A stretch of DNA of 37,142 bases from Candidatus Kaiserbacteria bacterium (GTDB lineage Bacteria > Patescibacteriota > Minisyncoccia > Phycocordibacterales > Phycocordibacteraceae): NCBI GenBank assembly GCA_011052355.1, contig DRJB01000015.1, positions 1-37,142 on the forward strand, in the 5' to 3' direction. The position numbers were made by a program, and so were the translations under genes. A model generated the notes under the pieces. That model was given only the letters and a program-made list of their open reading frames with translations. It made no database searches and had not been told where the DNA came from. This document shows, one piece after another, positions 16,019 through 22,827 of this stretch (the first letter of the stretch is position 1; the number at the start of each line of letters is the position of its first letter).

Positions 16019-17538
16019 AATAATTTTGCTGATACTTTTGTCTCCTTGAGCCATTTTTGTGCAATTTTAATATAGTCAGGATTGATTTCAAAACCTATAT
16101 AGTTTTGTTCTAGTTCTTTGGCAACAACACACTCTGATCCAGTTCCTACAAAAGGAATTAGTACAACCCCACCTTTTTGAGGCAACGATGATTTAATAAG
16201 TTTACGAGTTATCTCTAAAGGTTTTTGTGTAGGGTGCTTCATTACATCGTGCTCTCTGTGTTTTTTTAATTGTTTTGGTTCAAAAACACCTTTGCATGTT
16301 TTACATAAAAACCACCGTTCGGTCATTCCTGCTCCACCAGCAAGAGCTGGTACTTTTATAACATCTCGAGGTAAAGCTCCTCCCTCATGTGCTTTATAAA
16401 CGGTTTCTTTTTCTCCGTTACTAAACCTACCAGCAGTTGCCTTTCTTTTTTTTCCAGCCGCACCATTAAGAAAACCATCTGTGTATGGTTCGCGAACATC
16501 GTCACGATTAAAAACAGGCTTATCTTTCCATGCACATATAATTGATTCATGGCTTCTTTGCCAAAAATGTAACGAAGCAACATTTTTGTTTGTGTAGTGC
16601 CAAATTAGCCATCGTTTATTTATAGGTATCTCAACCGAAAGATGTGCTAATATTTCACTAAAGCCATATATAAAAAGTGTTCCTGTTGGTTTCATTACGC
16701 GAATACACTCATTTATCCAACTTTTACACCATTCAACGTATTCACCAAACTCTCTTTTATCAATATTATTACCGAAATCTTTACCGATATTATAGGGGGG
16801 GTCTACAACAACCACATCACAACTATCATTTGGAAGTTTCCTTAATTCTTGAATAGCATCTCCTAAAATAATTTTATTTAGAGGCAATTTAGAATCCCTT
16901 TTTATTTTGTCTGAGGTAATTATAGATTCTGTTTGTAGTTCCTCTTCATTTTTTATAACATCAATTACAATACCTTGGATAATTAACTCCCTATTTTTTT
17001 GAATTATAATAGGTTCAAGTTTCTCGTTTGCAGGCTGTAGTCTTACATGACCACGCTCTTTATAAAATTTCTTTAGTGTTGCTTCATATCCATCAATCAA
17101 AGCCACGACTTTTTCACCATTGCTAGCTGTGTTTTGATATTTAGCTAGAATAATGTCTCCATTGTGAATATTTTCATCAATCATACTATCTCCAACCACA
17201 CGCAAAGCATAAAATTCTCCCATTCTAGGAACTCGTGATTGTGGGACAGCTATTGTTTCTCTGTCCTGTATTGCCTCAATTGGTTGCCCAGCCGAAATCA
17301 TTCCAAGAAGTGGAACATTTATCATCTTTTCTTTTTCATAAACATCAAGCGAACGAGGTTTATTTTCTCCTTTGTGTAGCAAACCTAAATTTTCCAACTT
17401 TTTTATATGGTAGTGTATTGTTGAAACAGATTTTAGTTTTAATTTCTTTTTAATCTCTTCAAAAGAAGGAGCGTAACCTTTTTTCTTTTTATGTATTTCT
17501 ATAAAGTCTAAAATTTCTTTTTGTCTTTTTGTAGTCAT
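16015..17538 (-). CDS. LexA repressor fused to beta-class N6-adenine DNA methyltransferase
   Basis: One uninterrupted 507-aa frame. Residues 1-66 are the LexA winged helix (TTKRQKEILDFI…GYAPSFEEI…LKSVSTIHYHIKKLE…). Residues 75-195 are the S24 self-cleaving peptidase: cleavage-site-like ISAGQP (A83-G84), nucleophile in VVGDSM (S118), and base lysine in GYEATLKKF (K156). After a ~22-residue linker, residues 218-502 are a methyltransferase: LNKIILGDAIQEL, catalytic DPPYNIG (246-252), a target-recognition region, HPTQKPLEI, and SAM site VLIPFVGTGSE (459-469). Motif IV before motif I defines the beta class. A C-x2-C-x11-H-x2-H zinc-finger-like segment is at 412-430. RecA-stimulated cleavage would separate the HTH from the methyltransferase; that is inference. 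Confidence 0.88.
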   Translation of the reverse strand: MTTKRQKEILDFIEIHKKKKGYAPSFEEIKKKLKLKSVSTIHYHIKKLENLGLLHKGENKPRSLDVYEKEKMINVPLLGMISAGQPIEAIQDRETIAVPQSRVPRMGEFYALRVVGDSMIDENIHNGDIILAKYQNTASNGEKVVALIDGYEATLKKFYKERGHVRLQPANEKLEPIIIQKNRELIIQGIVIDVIKNEEELQTESIITSDKIKRDSKLPLNKIILGDAIQELRKLPNDSCDVVVVDPPYNIGKDFGNNIDKREFGEYVEWCKSWINECIRVMKPTGTLFIYGFSEILAHLSVEIPINKRWLIWHYTNKNVASLHFWQRSHESIICAWKDKPVFNRDDVREPYTDGFLNGAAGKKRKATAGRFSNGEKETVYKAHEGGALPRDVIKVPALAGGAGMTERWFLCKTCKGVFEPKQLKKHREHDVMKHPTQKPLEITRKLIKSSLPQKGGVVLIPFVGTGSECVVAKELEQNYIGFEINPDYIKIAQKWLKETKVSAKLF

Positions 17539-17549
17539 ATTTTTATGAT

Positions 17550-17601
17550 TTGATTTTCTAATTACTTTCGATTATAATTATATAGAAAATGAGTAGAAAA
17601 T
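17550..17601 (+). promoter_or_regulatory. Promoter with three octamer repeats in the divergent region
   Basis: -35 TTGATT (17550-17555), 17-nt spacer, -10 TATAAT (17573-17578) reading toward the TPR gene. The octamer TAGAAAAT occurs at 17583-17590 and 17594-17601 (one helical turn apart) and inverted at 17553-17560, overlapping the -35. The region also serves the divergent LexA-methyltransferase gene (start 17538). The repeats are candidate operators for the LexA part or for the XRE protein. Confidence 0.5.
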
Positions 17602-17620
17602 ACAAATAAATTATGTGGAT

Positions 17621-18994
17621 ATGAATCTAGAAAATATAAATTACATAACAGAAGAAAAATTGCCCGAGGTTAAAACCCTAATTATAGGGATATCTTTATT
17701 TTTGGGTGCTTTTGTTCTTGTTGATAATTTTATAAATCAATTTATTAGTTTAGAAGTCAAAGCTGTAATTTATACGGTGCTTATACTTTCATGGATTTCA
17801 TTTTGGACATTTAAGAAATTTCGTTTACCAAGAAGTAAAAAAGAGGAAGTTGGAATTGTAATTTCTATTTTTTCAGAAAATGAAAAAGAGAGACAGAGGC
17901 TGAAAGCCGATTTTATTGGCAAATTAAAAAAGGATTTTCAACAAGAAGGAATTTTAAATTTTTCTGAAATAATTTTTTTAAAGAATCATTTTTCAAAACA
18001 AATTATAGAATCAAACAATCCAAAAGGTATTTTAGAAAAATTTAACAAAAAAATAAAAGCCCACTTTTATGTTTGGGGTGATGTTAAAAAAAGGACAGAC
18101 GGAGATGAAGGAGAAAAATATTTTTTGAACTTTCAAGGTTATGTTGTTCACAAGCCGATTTCTCAGAATTTAAGTCAAGAGATTTCAAGAGATTTTTCAA
18201 AGGTTCTTCCTTCTGAGGTAAATTTTTTAGAAAAGAGAAGCTTCAGAGGATTTGAGGCTTCGGCAAAGATAGTGCACCTGGCAACAAAATATATTATTGG
18301 AGTTGCTGCTTTTGTTTCTAATGATCCACGACTAGCCTTGCAACTTCATAATGGATTAAAGGAACAGTTTAATACATTTAAACCCTTACCGCCTCACATA
18401 CAGGAGATTAGAAATCGTATACCAATTTTAATCTCAGATGAGCTATTTTGGATTGCAAAGTGGTATTTTGAAAATAATAATATAGAAAAAACAAAAGAGT
18501 TTATACAAAAATCAATAGATGAAAATAATAATAACTATGGAGCATGGTTACTCAAAGCAATGATAGATTTTTCAGTGGACAACAATATAGATGAGGCTCT
18601 TAAGAGTACAAAAAAAGCAAGAGGGTATACTAAAAATAGTTATGAGTGGAGATACAATGAAGCCTTTCTATATTTTTGGAAAGAGGATTACACCAACGCT
18701 TTGCGCTTATGTCAGAAAATTAAAAAACAAAATTATTTAACAGAAGAAGTTACTGTCAAAGAGGTGCGTAAATTTAATTTAAATATTTTGCAAAACAATC
18801 CATCGAAACATCAGTTATATTTTTGGATTGGTTATTTAAGCTGGTTTAAAGAAAAAAATATAGTAAATGCTTTACAAGATTTTGAGAAATTTGAAGAATT
18901 GGCTGATACTAACATGGATATTTTAAAACAAAAATCCTCAGCTTATTTAATAGAAATAAGACAGAAAATGAAAATTGGCATAAAAAATAAATAA
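17621..18994 (+). CDS. Membrane-anchored repeat (TPR-like) protein of the island
   Basis: About 457 aa from ATG 17621; GTG 17615 is an alternative. Two transmembrane helices near residues 17-36 and 43-62 are followed by a basic stretch, then an alpha/beta region (GIVISIFSENEKERQRLKADFIGKLKKDF…) ending near residue 215. The C-terminal half is helical with TPR-like units: FWIAKWYFENNNIEKTKEFIQKSIDE, YGAWLLKAMIDFSVDNNIDEALKSTKKA, YEWRYNEAFLYFWKEDYTNALRLCQ, and YFWIGYLSWFKEKNIVNALQDFEKF. I do not recognise the N-terminal domain. It is strongly AT-rich and divergent from the LexA-methyltransferase, so it may be a further defence component or cargo. The promoter is well defined. Confidence 0.75.
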   Translation: MNLENINYITEEKLPEVKTLIIGISLFLGAFVLVDNFINQFISLEVKAVIYTVLILSWISFWTFKKFRLPRSKKEEVGIVISIFSENEKERQRLKADFIGKLKKDFQQEGILNFSEIIFLKNHFSKQIIESNNPKGILEKFNKKIKAHFYVWGDVKKRTDGDEGEKYFLNFQGYVVHKPISQNLSQEISRDFSKVLPSEVNFLEKRSFRGFEASAKIVHLATKYIIGVAAFVSNDPRLALQLHNGLKEQFNTFKPLPPHIQEIRNRIPILISDELFWIAKWYFENNNIEKTKEFIQKSIDENNNNYGAWLLKAMIDFSVDNNIDEALKSTKKARGYTKNSYEWRYNEAFLYFWKEDYTNALRLCQKIKKQNYLTEEVTVKEVRKFNLNILQNNPSKHQLYFWIGYLSWFKEKNIVNALQDFEKFEELADTNMDILKQKSSAYLIEIRQKMKIGIKNK

Positions 18995-19300
18995 GGGGCA
19001 ACGCTTGCGCGCGCAATTGGGTGGGGTAAGCGCAATATGATTTGCTTGTGCGTTTAGCACAATCCTTTTTCTTTTCAGTACGATTTACACAAAACTTTAA
19101 TCGGAGGCAATGAGCGAGCCACGAGAACACCGCAGAGGCTTGGCGAAGTATGAGCCAGCCATGCGAGGTGTTTCTCGTTGGCGAACGGACGGACAATTTA
19201 CCACAGGCATAGCGCCAAGTTTGCGAAGAAATGGAGGAGTGGTGGCAGAAAATAGAAAGAAAAATGTTATAATATCAATAAGCCATTTTGGAATTTCTGA

Positions 19301-19416
19301 GCGAACCCGCCCGACCAAAACCATTTCTTTACCTTTCTTTTCACCTATCGGCGGAGGGGTCTGAGGAGAAGCAGAACAAAAAATTGAAAAGAAAATTATT
19401 TTGGTCGGGCGATCGC
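19301..19416. repeat. Inverted-repeat element, right copy
   Basis: Begins GCGAACCCGCCCGAC and then continues as in the left copy at 14926-15043 (ACCTTTCTTTTC, TCGGCGGAGG, ACAAAAAATTGAAAAG), in the same orientation. The right arm is degraded: it reads TTATTTTGGTCGGGCGATCGC where the intact left element has TTTTGTCGGGCGGGTTCGC. Together the copies bracket the restriction island. Confidence 0.82.
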
Positions 19417-19485
19417 ACTCGTCGCAACGAGTGCGATGTGGCGTGGTGGAGTCGTCGTCTCTCGCGCCCTGCAGGGCGCGAGAGA
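19412..19485. repeat. Two perfect hairpins beside the right element
   Basis: 19412-19437 has 11-bp arms and loop CGCA (CGCACTCGT/ACGAGTGCG). 19458-19485 is a 28-nt perfect palindrome centred on CTGCAG. Neither has a T-run, and the nearest genes face away, so termination is not an obvious role. Confidence 0.8.
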
Positions 19486-19600
19486 AAGCACGCGGAGCGT
19501 GGAAAACACTTTTGGATTCTGGATTCGGCAGGGGGATTCAGAACAGACGGCACTTCGTACCGACCATATTTTTGGTTCAGAAACCCTTTTCGAAAATCTG

Positions 19601-19687
19601 CGGAGAGGGAGGGATTCGAACCCTCGATGGAGTTTCCCCCATGCCGGTTTTCGAAACCGGTGCCTTCAACCACTCAGCCACCTCTCC
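19601..19687 (-). tRNA. tRNA-Ser (anticodon CGA)
   Basis: On the minus strand it folds as a class II tRNA: acceptor GGAGAGG/CCTCTCC, D arm after GTGGCTGAGTGG, anticodon loop TTCGAAA giving CGA (reads UCG), a long variable arm, and T arm GGGTTCGAATCCC. No CCA is encoded after the discriminator G. Its 3' end faces the restriction island. Confidence 0.93.
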
Positions 19688-19775
19688 ACTGAATAAACAC
19701 ATAACCCCGTTAATGTGTGACCACGTTAATGACCAACAAGTGGTGTAGGTATTTTAACATACACACCAAACAAAA

Positions 19776-19818
19776 GGATGCAGCCCTATACCTTCAGTAA
19801 AGGCATAGGGCTGCATCC
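19776..19818. terminator. Hairpin terminator of the 33-aa gene
   Basis: Arms GGATGCAGCCCTAT (19776-19789) and its complement (19805-19818), with an additional inner CCTT/AAGG pairing. On the minus strand, the direction of the small gene, it is followed by TTTTGTTTGG, a terminator-like tail. Confidence 0.7.
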
Positions 19819-19830
19819 GATAGAGAAGTG

Positions 19831-19932
19831 TTAGGCAGCTTGCTCTTCTGTTCCTGTTTCTTCGGGAGCTGTTGCTCCTTCAGGTGTTGCTTCAGGTGCA
19901 GGATTGGTTGTGTTTGTGTTATCTGAATCCAT
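19831..19932 (-). CDS. 33-aa acidic Thr/Glu/Pro/Ala-rich peptide
   Basis: Reads MDSDNTNTTNPAPEA then TPEGATAPEETGTEEQAA and a stop. It has no Lys or Arg and no hydrophobic segment, so it should be an unstructured cytoplasmic peptide. Support: a clean ATG-to-TAA frame of strongly biased composition, its own intergenic space, and a terminator-like hairpin 13 nt downstream in the right direction. A weak hairpin GTTTCGT…ACGAAAC lies in the upstream region at about 19950-19973. Function unknown. A chance frame is possible. Confidence 0.45.
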   Translation of the reverse strand: MDSDNTNTTNPAPEATPEGATAPEETGTEEQAA

Positions 19933-20189
19933 ATTTTGTTATAGGTGTCCAGTTTCGTCTTGTAAAAAACGAAACCTTCCAGTTATTAGACCGGCAATGT
20001 AATATCGACCTACTTCATTAACCTACCACATACTCAAAAATAAATCAAGTGCAAATGTCTATTGCCTAGCATTTTTAACCACTATAATAAAGACATACTA
20101 TAGCTAAATTATATTTGTGTATTCAGGCAGAAATCAGCACTCCTCTGGCTATTCCGATAAAAATATGCCATTATACATACACGGTTTTT

Positions 20190-20261
20190 GGCCTCATCGT
20201 CTAACGGCTAGGACAGCGCCCTTTCACGGCGTAAATCGGGGTTCGATTCCCCGTGGGGTCA
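20190..20261 (+). tRNA. tRNA-Glu (anticodon TTC)
   Basis: Acceptor GGCCTCA/TGGGGTC with wobble pairs, D loop CTAACGGCTAGGAC, anticodon loop CTTTCAC giving TTC, T arm CGGGGTTCGATTCCCCG. No CCA is encoded. The hairpin at 20268-20306 follows immediately. Confidence 0.95.
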
Positions 20262-20267
20262 CATACA

Positions 20268-20306
20268 ACACACAATGGGAGCCCCGCGGGGGCTCCCATT
20301 GTGTGT
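20268..20306. terminator. 18-bp perfect hairpin after tRNA-Glu
   Basis: Arms 20268-20285 and 20289-20306, loop GCG, perfect pairing (ACACAATGGGAGCCCC and complement). It can separate tRNA-Glu from the convergent tRNA-fMet. No clear T-run. Confidence 0.75.
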
Positions 20307-20314
20307 AATCCTTG

Positions 20315-20385
20315 TTGCGGGGGCCGGAATTGAACCGGCGTCTGGGGGTTATGAGCCCCCCGAGGTACCTCTCCTCTACCCCGCT
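20315..20385 (-). tRNA. Initiator tRNA-fMet (anticodon CAT)
   Basis: Anticodon loop CTCATAA on a stem of five G-C pairs. The three G-C pairs next to the loop are an initiator hallmark, and position 1 (A) does not pair with position 72 (A), the other hallmark (usually C·A). The 3' end CGGCCCCCGCAA resembles initiator tRNAs. D stem GAGG/CCTC and T arm GCCGG/CCGGC are intact. No CCA is encoded. Confidence 0.85.
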
Positions 20386-20477
20386 ATCGCACAGTATACA
20401 ACAAATGATATTACATTCAAGTATTGTGCGGTGGACAACTTAGTTGGATGCCGGTTTGGTTGGGTATGCATTTTACT

Positions 20478-20522
20478 AAACCACAGGGTCGGAACATCCC
20501 AGATGTTCCGACCCTGTGGTTT
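20478..20522. terminator. 20-bp perfect hairpin upstream of the mannose operon
   Basis: Arms 20478-20497 and 20503-20522 (AAACCACAGGGTCGG and complement), loop CCCAG. It ends in TTT on the plus strand and AAA-complement on the minus strand. No plus-strand gene precedes it, so what it terminates is unclear; it insulates the operon. Confidence 0.7.
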
Positions 20523-20590
20523 CAGGTTCATGTCCGATACGGACAACAGGTACTGTGGATAAACAATTATACCTCACGGCACGCCTGTCA

Positions 20591-20596
20591 TATACT
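20591..20596 (+). promoter_or_regulatory. -10 box of the mannose operon
   Basis: TATACT ends 10 nt before the ATG at 20607, giving a leader of about 3 nt. No good -35 is visible. Confidence 0.45.
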
Positions 20597-20606
20597 TTAA
20601 AGAAAC

Positions 20607-20966
20607 ATGCAAACCTCTTATCACTATCACGAAAACCGCCCGTGGGGTTCTTTTGACCAATTCACTCACGATACGCAAACAACAGTAAAGATATTAAACG
20701 TCTCGGCAAACAAACGTCTTTCTTTGCAAAAACACAAACACAGAAGTGAGTTTTGGCATGTCATCTCCGGGAACGGCACTGTAACAATTGAGACAAAAGA
20801 ACTCCGTGCGCGACAAAATGATGAATTTGAAATACCAGCTGATACAATACATAGGATTACAGGTGGCAATGAAGGAATACGCCTGCTTGAAATAGCGACA
20901 GGGAATTTTGATGAAAATGACATTATTCGTATTGAGGACGATTTTGGCCGCACAGACGCGCCATGA
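20607..20966 (+). CDS. Cupin mannose-6-phosphate isomerase, type II-like
   Basis: A 119-aa single cupin domain that resembles the C-terminal isomerase domain of GMP/PMI enzymes: opening NRPWGSFDQF, metal-binding motif SLQKHKHRSEFWHVISGNG (His residues in HKH and the following Glu and His), then DEFEIPADTIHRI. It would interconvert mannose-6-P and fructose-6-P using a bound metal. It is first in the operon and overlaps the GH130 gene by ATGA. Standalone cupins of this type can have other sugar-isomerase roles; the context favours mannose. Confidence 0.8.
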   Translation: MQTSYHYHENRPWGSFDQFTHDTQTTVKILNVSANKRLSLQKHKHRSEFWHVISGNGTVTIETKELRARQNDEFEIPADTIHRITGGNEGIRLLEIATGNFDENDIIRIEDDFGRTDAP

Positions 20967-22042
20967 CACTGATCTTTTATATACTCGCACTTTTTCTCAC
21001 CTCATTTGTTGCCGGAATTCTCATAGGTGTTATCTTTTCGCCACTGTTGCGAAAAGAAATAACAGGTCATGCACCAACCTACCAAAAGAAACACCATGCT
21101 GTTGAAATGCTACAACGCAGTACACACAATCCAATATTACAACCAAGAGGAAACGGTTTTGAAGAGTTGGCTGTATTTAATGCCGCCGCATTTGACCTTG
21201 ACGGTTCGGTACACTTGCTTTATCGCGCCATGGATAAAAACAACACCTCAACAATCGGGTATGCACGTACAAAAGATGCTCTCCACATTGATGAGCGTCT
21301 TGACACACCCATATATACACCACGTGCGGATTTTGAACAAAAAAAGGGAGACCCTCATTGGAACTCAGGTTGTGAAGACCCGCGCGTATCAATCATTAAT
21401 GAGCGAATACACATGACATACACTGCGTACGATGGCGTACACTCTCCGCGCGGAGCATACACCTCAATCTCTATTGATGATTTTCGTAAACACAAATGGG
21501 AAAAATGGAGTATGCCGGTTTTAATTACTCCTGAAAACGTAGATGATAAAGACATTGGTCTTCTACCGCAAACCATACAAAAAAATTATCTGCTGTATCA
21601 CAGAGTGTATAACAATATATGTGCTGACACTGTCTCCACCCTTTCTTTCAGAAAACCGATAACACTTTGCATTGAGATATTATCGCCACGCTCCCACATG
21701 TGGGACGAAGTGAGAGTTGGTATCACGGGACCGCCCATACGTATTTCCGATGGATGGCTTTTGATATACCATGGTGTCTCACACGATAACACTTATCGCT
21801 TTGGCGCCGCTCTACTGAAAGAAAATGGGATGGAAATAACCGCGCGCACCATTGAACCGATTTTTGAGCCGACCGAACCATATGAAAAAAACGGTATCGT
21901 CAATAATGTGGTATTTTCTTGCGGAGCGGTGATGCGCGGGGATACAATTTTTGTATATTATGGCGGTGGAGACAGAGTGCTTGGTGTGGCAATAGGTAGT
22001 GTGGATCACATAGTGCATAAACTACGCACACAAACAACATGA
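20963..22042 (+). CDS. GH130 beta-mannoside phosphorylase, membrane-anchored
   Basis: A 359-aa protein. Residues 3-27 form one hydrophobic helix with almost no charge before it and RKE after it, so the positive-inside rule places the catalytic part in the cytoplasm. The five-bladed propeller of GH130 follows: NPILQPRGNGFEELAVFNAAAF, LLYRAMDKNNTSTIGYA, WNSGCEDPRVSIINERIHMTYTAYDG, and near the end VVFSCGAVMRGDTIFVYYGGGDRVLGVA. GH130 enzymes split beta-mannosides with phosphate to give mannose-1-P. The next gene encodes a phosphomannomutase-like enzyme for that product. Linkage specificity cannot be read from the sequence. Confidence 0.85.
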   Translation: MTLIFYILALFLTSFVAGILIGVIFSPLLRKEITGHAPTYQKKHHAVEMLQRSTHNPILQPRGNGFEELAVFNAAAFDLDGSVHLLYRAMDKNNTSTIGYARTKDALHIDERLDTPIYTPRADFEQKKGDPHWNSGCEDPRVSIINERIHMTYTAYDGVHSPRGAYTSISIDDFRKHKWEKWSMPVLITPENVDDKDIGLLPQTIQKNYLLYHRVYNNICADTVSTLSFRKPITLCIEILSPRSHMWDEVRVGITGPPIRISDGWLLIYHGVSHDNTYRFGAALLKENGMEITARTIEPIFEPTEPYEKNGIVNNVVFSCGAVMRGDTIFVYYGGGDRVLGVAIGSVDHIVHKLRTQTT

Positions 22043-22800
22043 CACAACCTGAAGTATTTATTTTTGATTTAGATGGGACAATCGCGGAAAGCAAGCAACC
22101 TATCACCGCACGCATGGCGGAAATGCTCACACAATTACTCGCGCACTCGCGCGTGGCAATCGCCTCAGGAGGAAAATTTAAGCAACTGCACAAACAAGTT
22201 GCCAACCAGCTCCCCGCTAACACACAGTTGGAAAAATTATATTTCCTACCCACCTCCGGAGCGGCACTTTATTATTATCGCGATACAAAGTGGCACACGG
22301 TGTATGAAAAACTCTTAACTGATACGGAAGCTATACACATTACAAAAGCAATTGAACAAGCTGTTAAAAGCACACGTGTCATCTTTCCGAATACCACACT
22401 CTATGGAACACAAACTGAATTTCGCGGAACAGAAGTTTCATTTTCAGCGCTTGGGCAAAATGCTCCACTGGAACAAAAACGTACGTGGGACCCCACACGA
22501 GAAAAAAGAGAAATACTGCACGCCTCTCTTGTGCCGTTGTTGAGTGAGTACGAAGTACACATCGGCGGAATGACCACTATTGATATTACCCAAAAAGGAA
22601 TTGATAAAGCATATGGCATAGAAAGGCTCTCGGAATTTCTTTCTATACCAATAACACACATGTTATACATCGGGGACGAATTGCAAAACGGTGGCAACGA
22701 TGAGGCGGTGTTACGTACGCAAGCACACACACATAAAGTAACAGACCCCCGTGATACGTATCGCTTTATTACAGAACTACTCACACACGAAGATATATAA
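22039..22800 (+). CDS. Eukaryotic-type phosphomannomutase-like HAD protein
   Basis: A 253-aa HAD protein. Motif I is FDLDGTIAESKQPIT, followed by MAEMLTQLLAHSRVAIASGGKFKQL. The central region FRGTEVSFSALGQNAPLEQKRTWDPTREKREI matches the PMM2 cap (the FRNGMLNVSPIGR… region), and IGDELQNGGNDEAV matches motif IV of PMM. The best reading is conversion of mannose-1-P to mannose-6-P. Glucose phosphates or simple phosphatase activity are alternatives. Coupled to the GH130 gene by ATGA. Confidence 0.78.
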   Translation: MTQPEVFIFDLDGTIAESKQPITARMAEMLTQLLAHSRVAIASGGKFKQLHKQVANQLPANTQLEKLYFLPTSGAALYYYRDTKWHTVYEKLLTDTEAIHITKAIEQAVKSTRVIFPNTTLYGTQTEFRGTEVSFSALGQNAPLEQKRTWDPTREKREILHASLVPLLSEYEVHIGGMTTIDITQKGIDKAYGIERLSEFLSIPITHMLYIGDELQNGGNDEAVLRTQAHTHKVTDPRDTYRFITELLTHEDI

Positions 22801-22815
22801 TTTCGCACGGAAGTG

Positions 22816-22821
22816 TATAAT
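22816..22821 (+). promoter_or_regulatory. Consensus -10 before the isomerase gene
   Basis: TATAAT ends 6 nt before the ATG at 22828. This supports that start rather than GTG 22813 and predicts a leaderless transcript from inside the operon. Confidence 0.55.
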
Positions 22822-22827
22822 GAATGT

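Larger units (their letters stand above)
18995..19600. other. Non-coding right boundary of the restriction island
   Basis: No gene with a credible coding pattern is found. The content is a GC-mixed stretch (18995-19260), an isolated TATAAT at 19269-19274, the second copy of the inverted-repeat element (19301-19416), two hairpins (19412-19437 and 19458-19485), and about 110 nt leading to the tRNA-Ser 3' end. Open frames across it overlap the tRNA and are rejected. Confidence 0.55.

Noticed and set aside
16015..17538. Reading the LexA and methyltransferase parts as two separate genes
   Set aside because: The frame is open across the linker (codons 196-217), with no stop and no internal start with a binding site near codon 218. 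Kept as a fusion, with a check proposed.
14926..19416. Classical composite transposon
   Set aside because: No transposase or integrase frame is present in or beside the repeats; only the repeat arrangement supports mobility.
19288..19748. Several frames of 84-134 aa around the right element
   Set aside because: They run through the inverted repeat, the hairpins and the tRNA-Ser gene; composition is not protein-like.
20315..20385. Elongator tRNA-Met or tRNA-Ile2
   Set aside because: Unpaired 1-72 position and G-C pairs next to the CTCATAA loop match an initiator tRNA.
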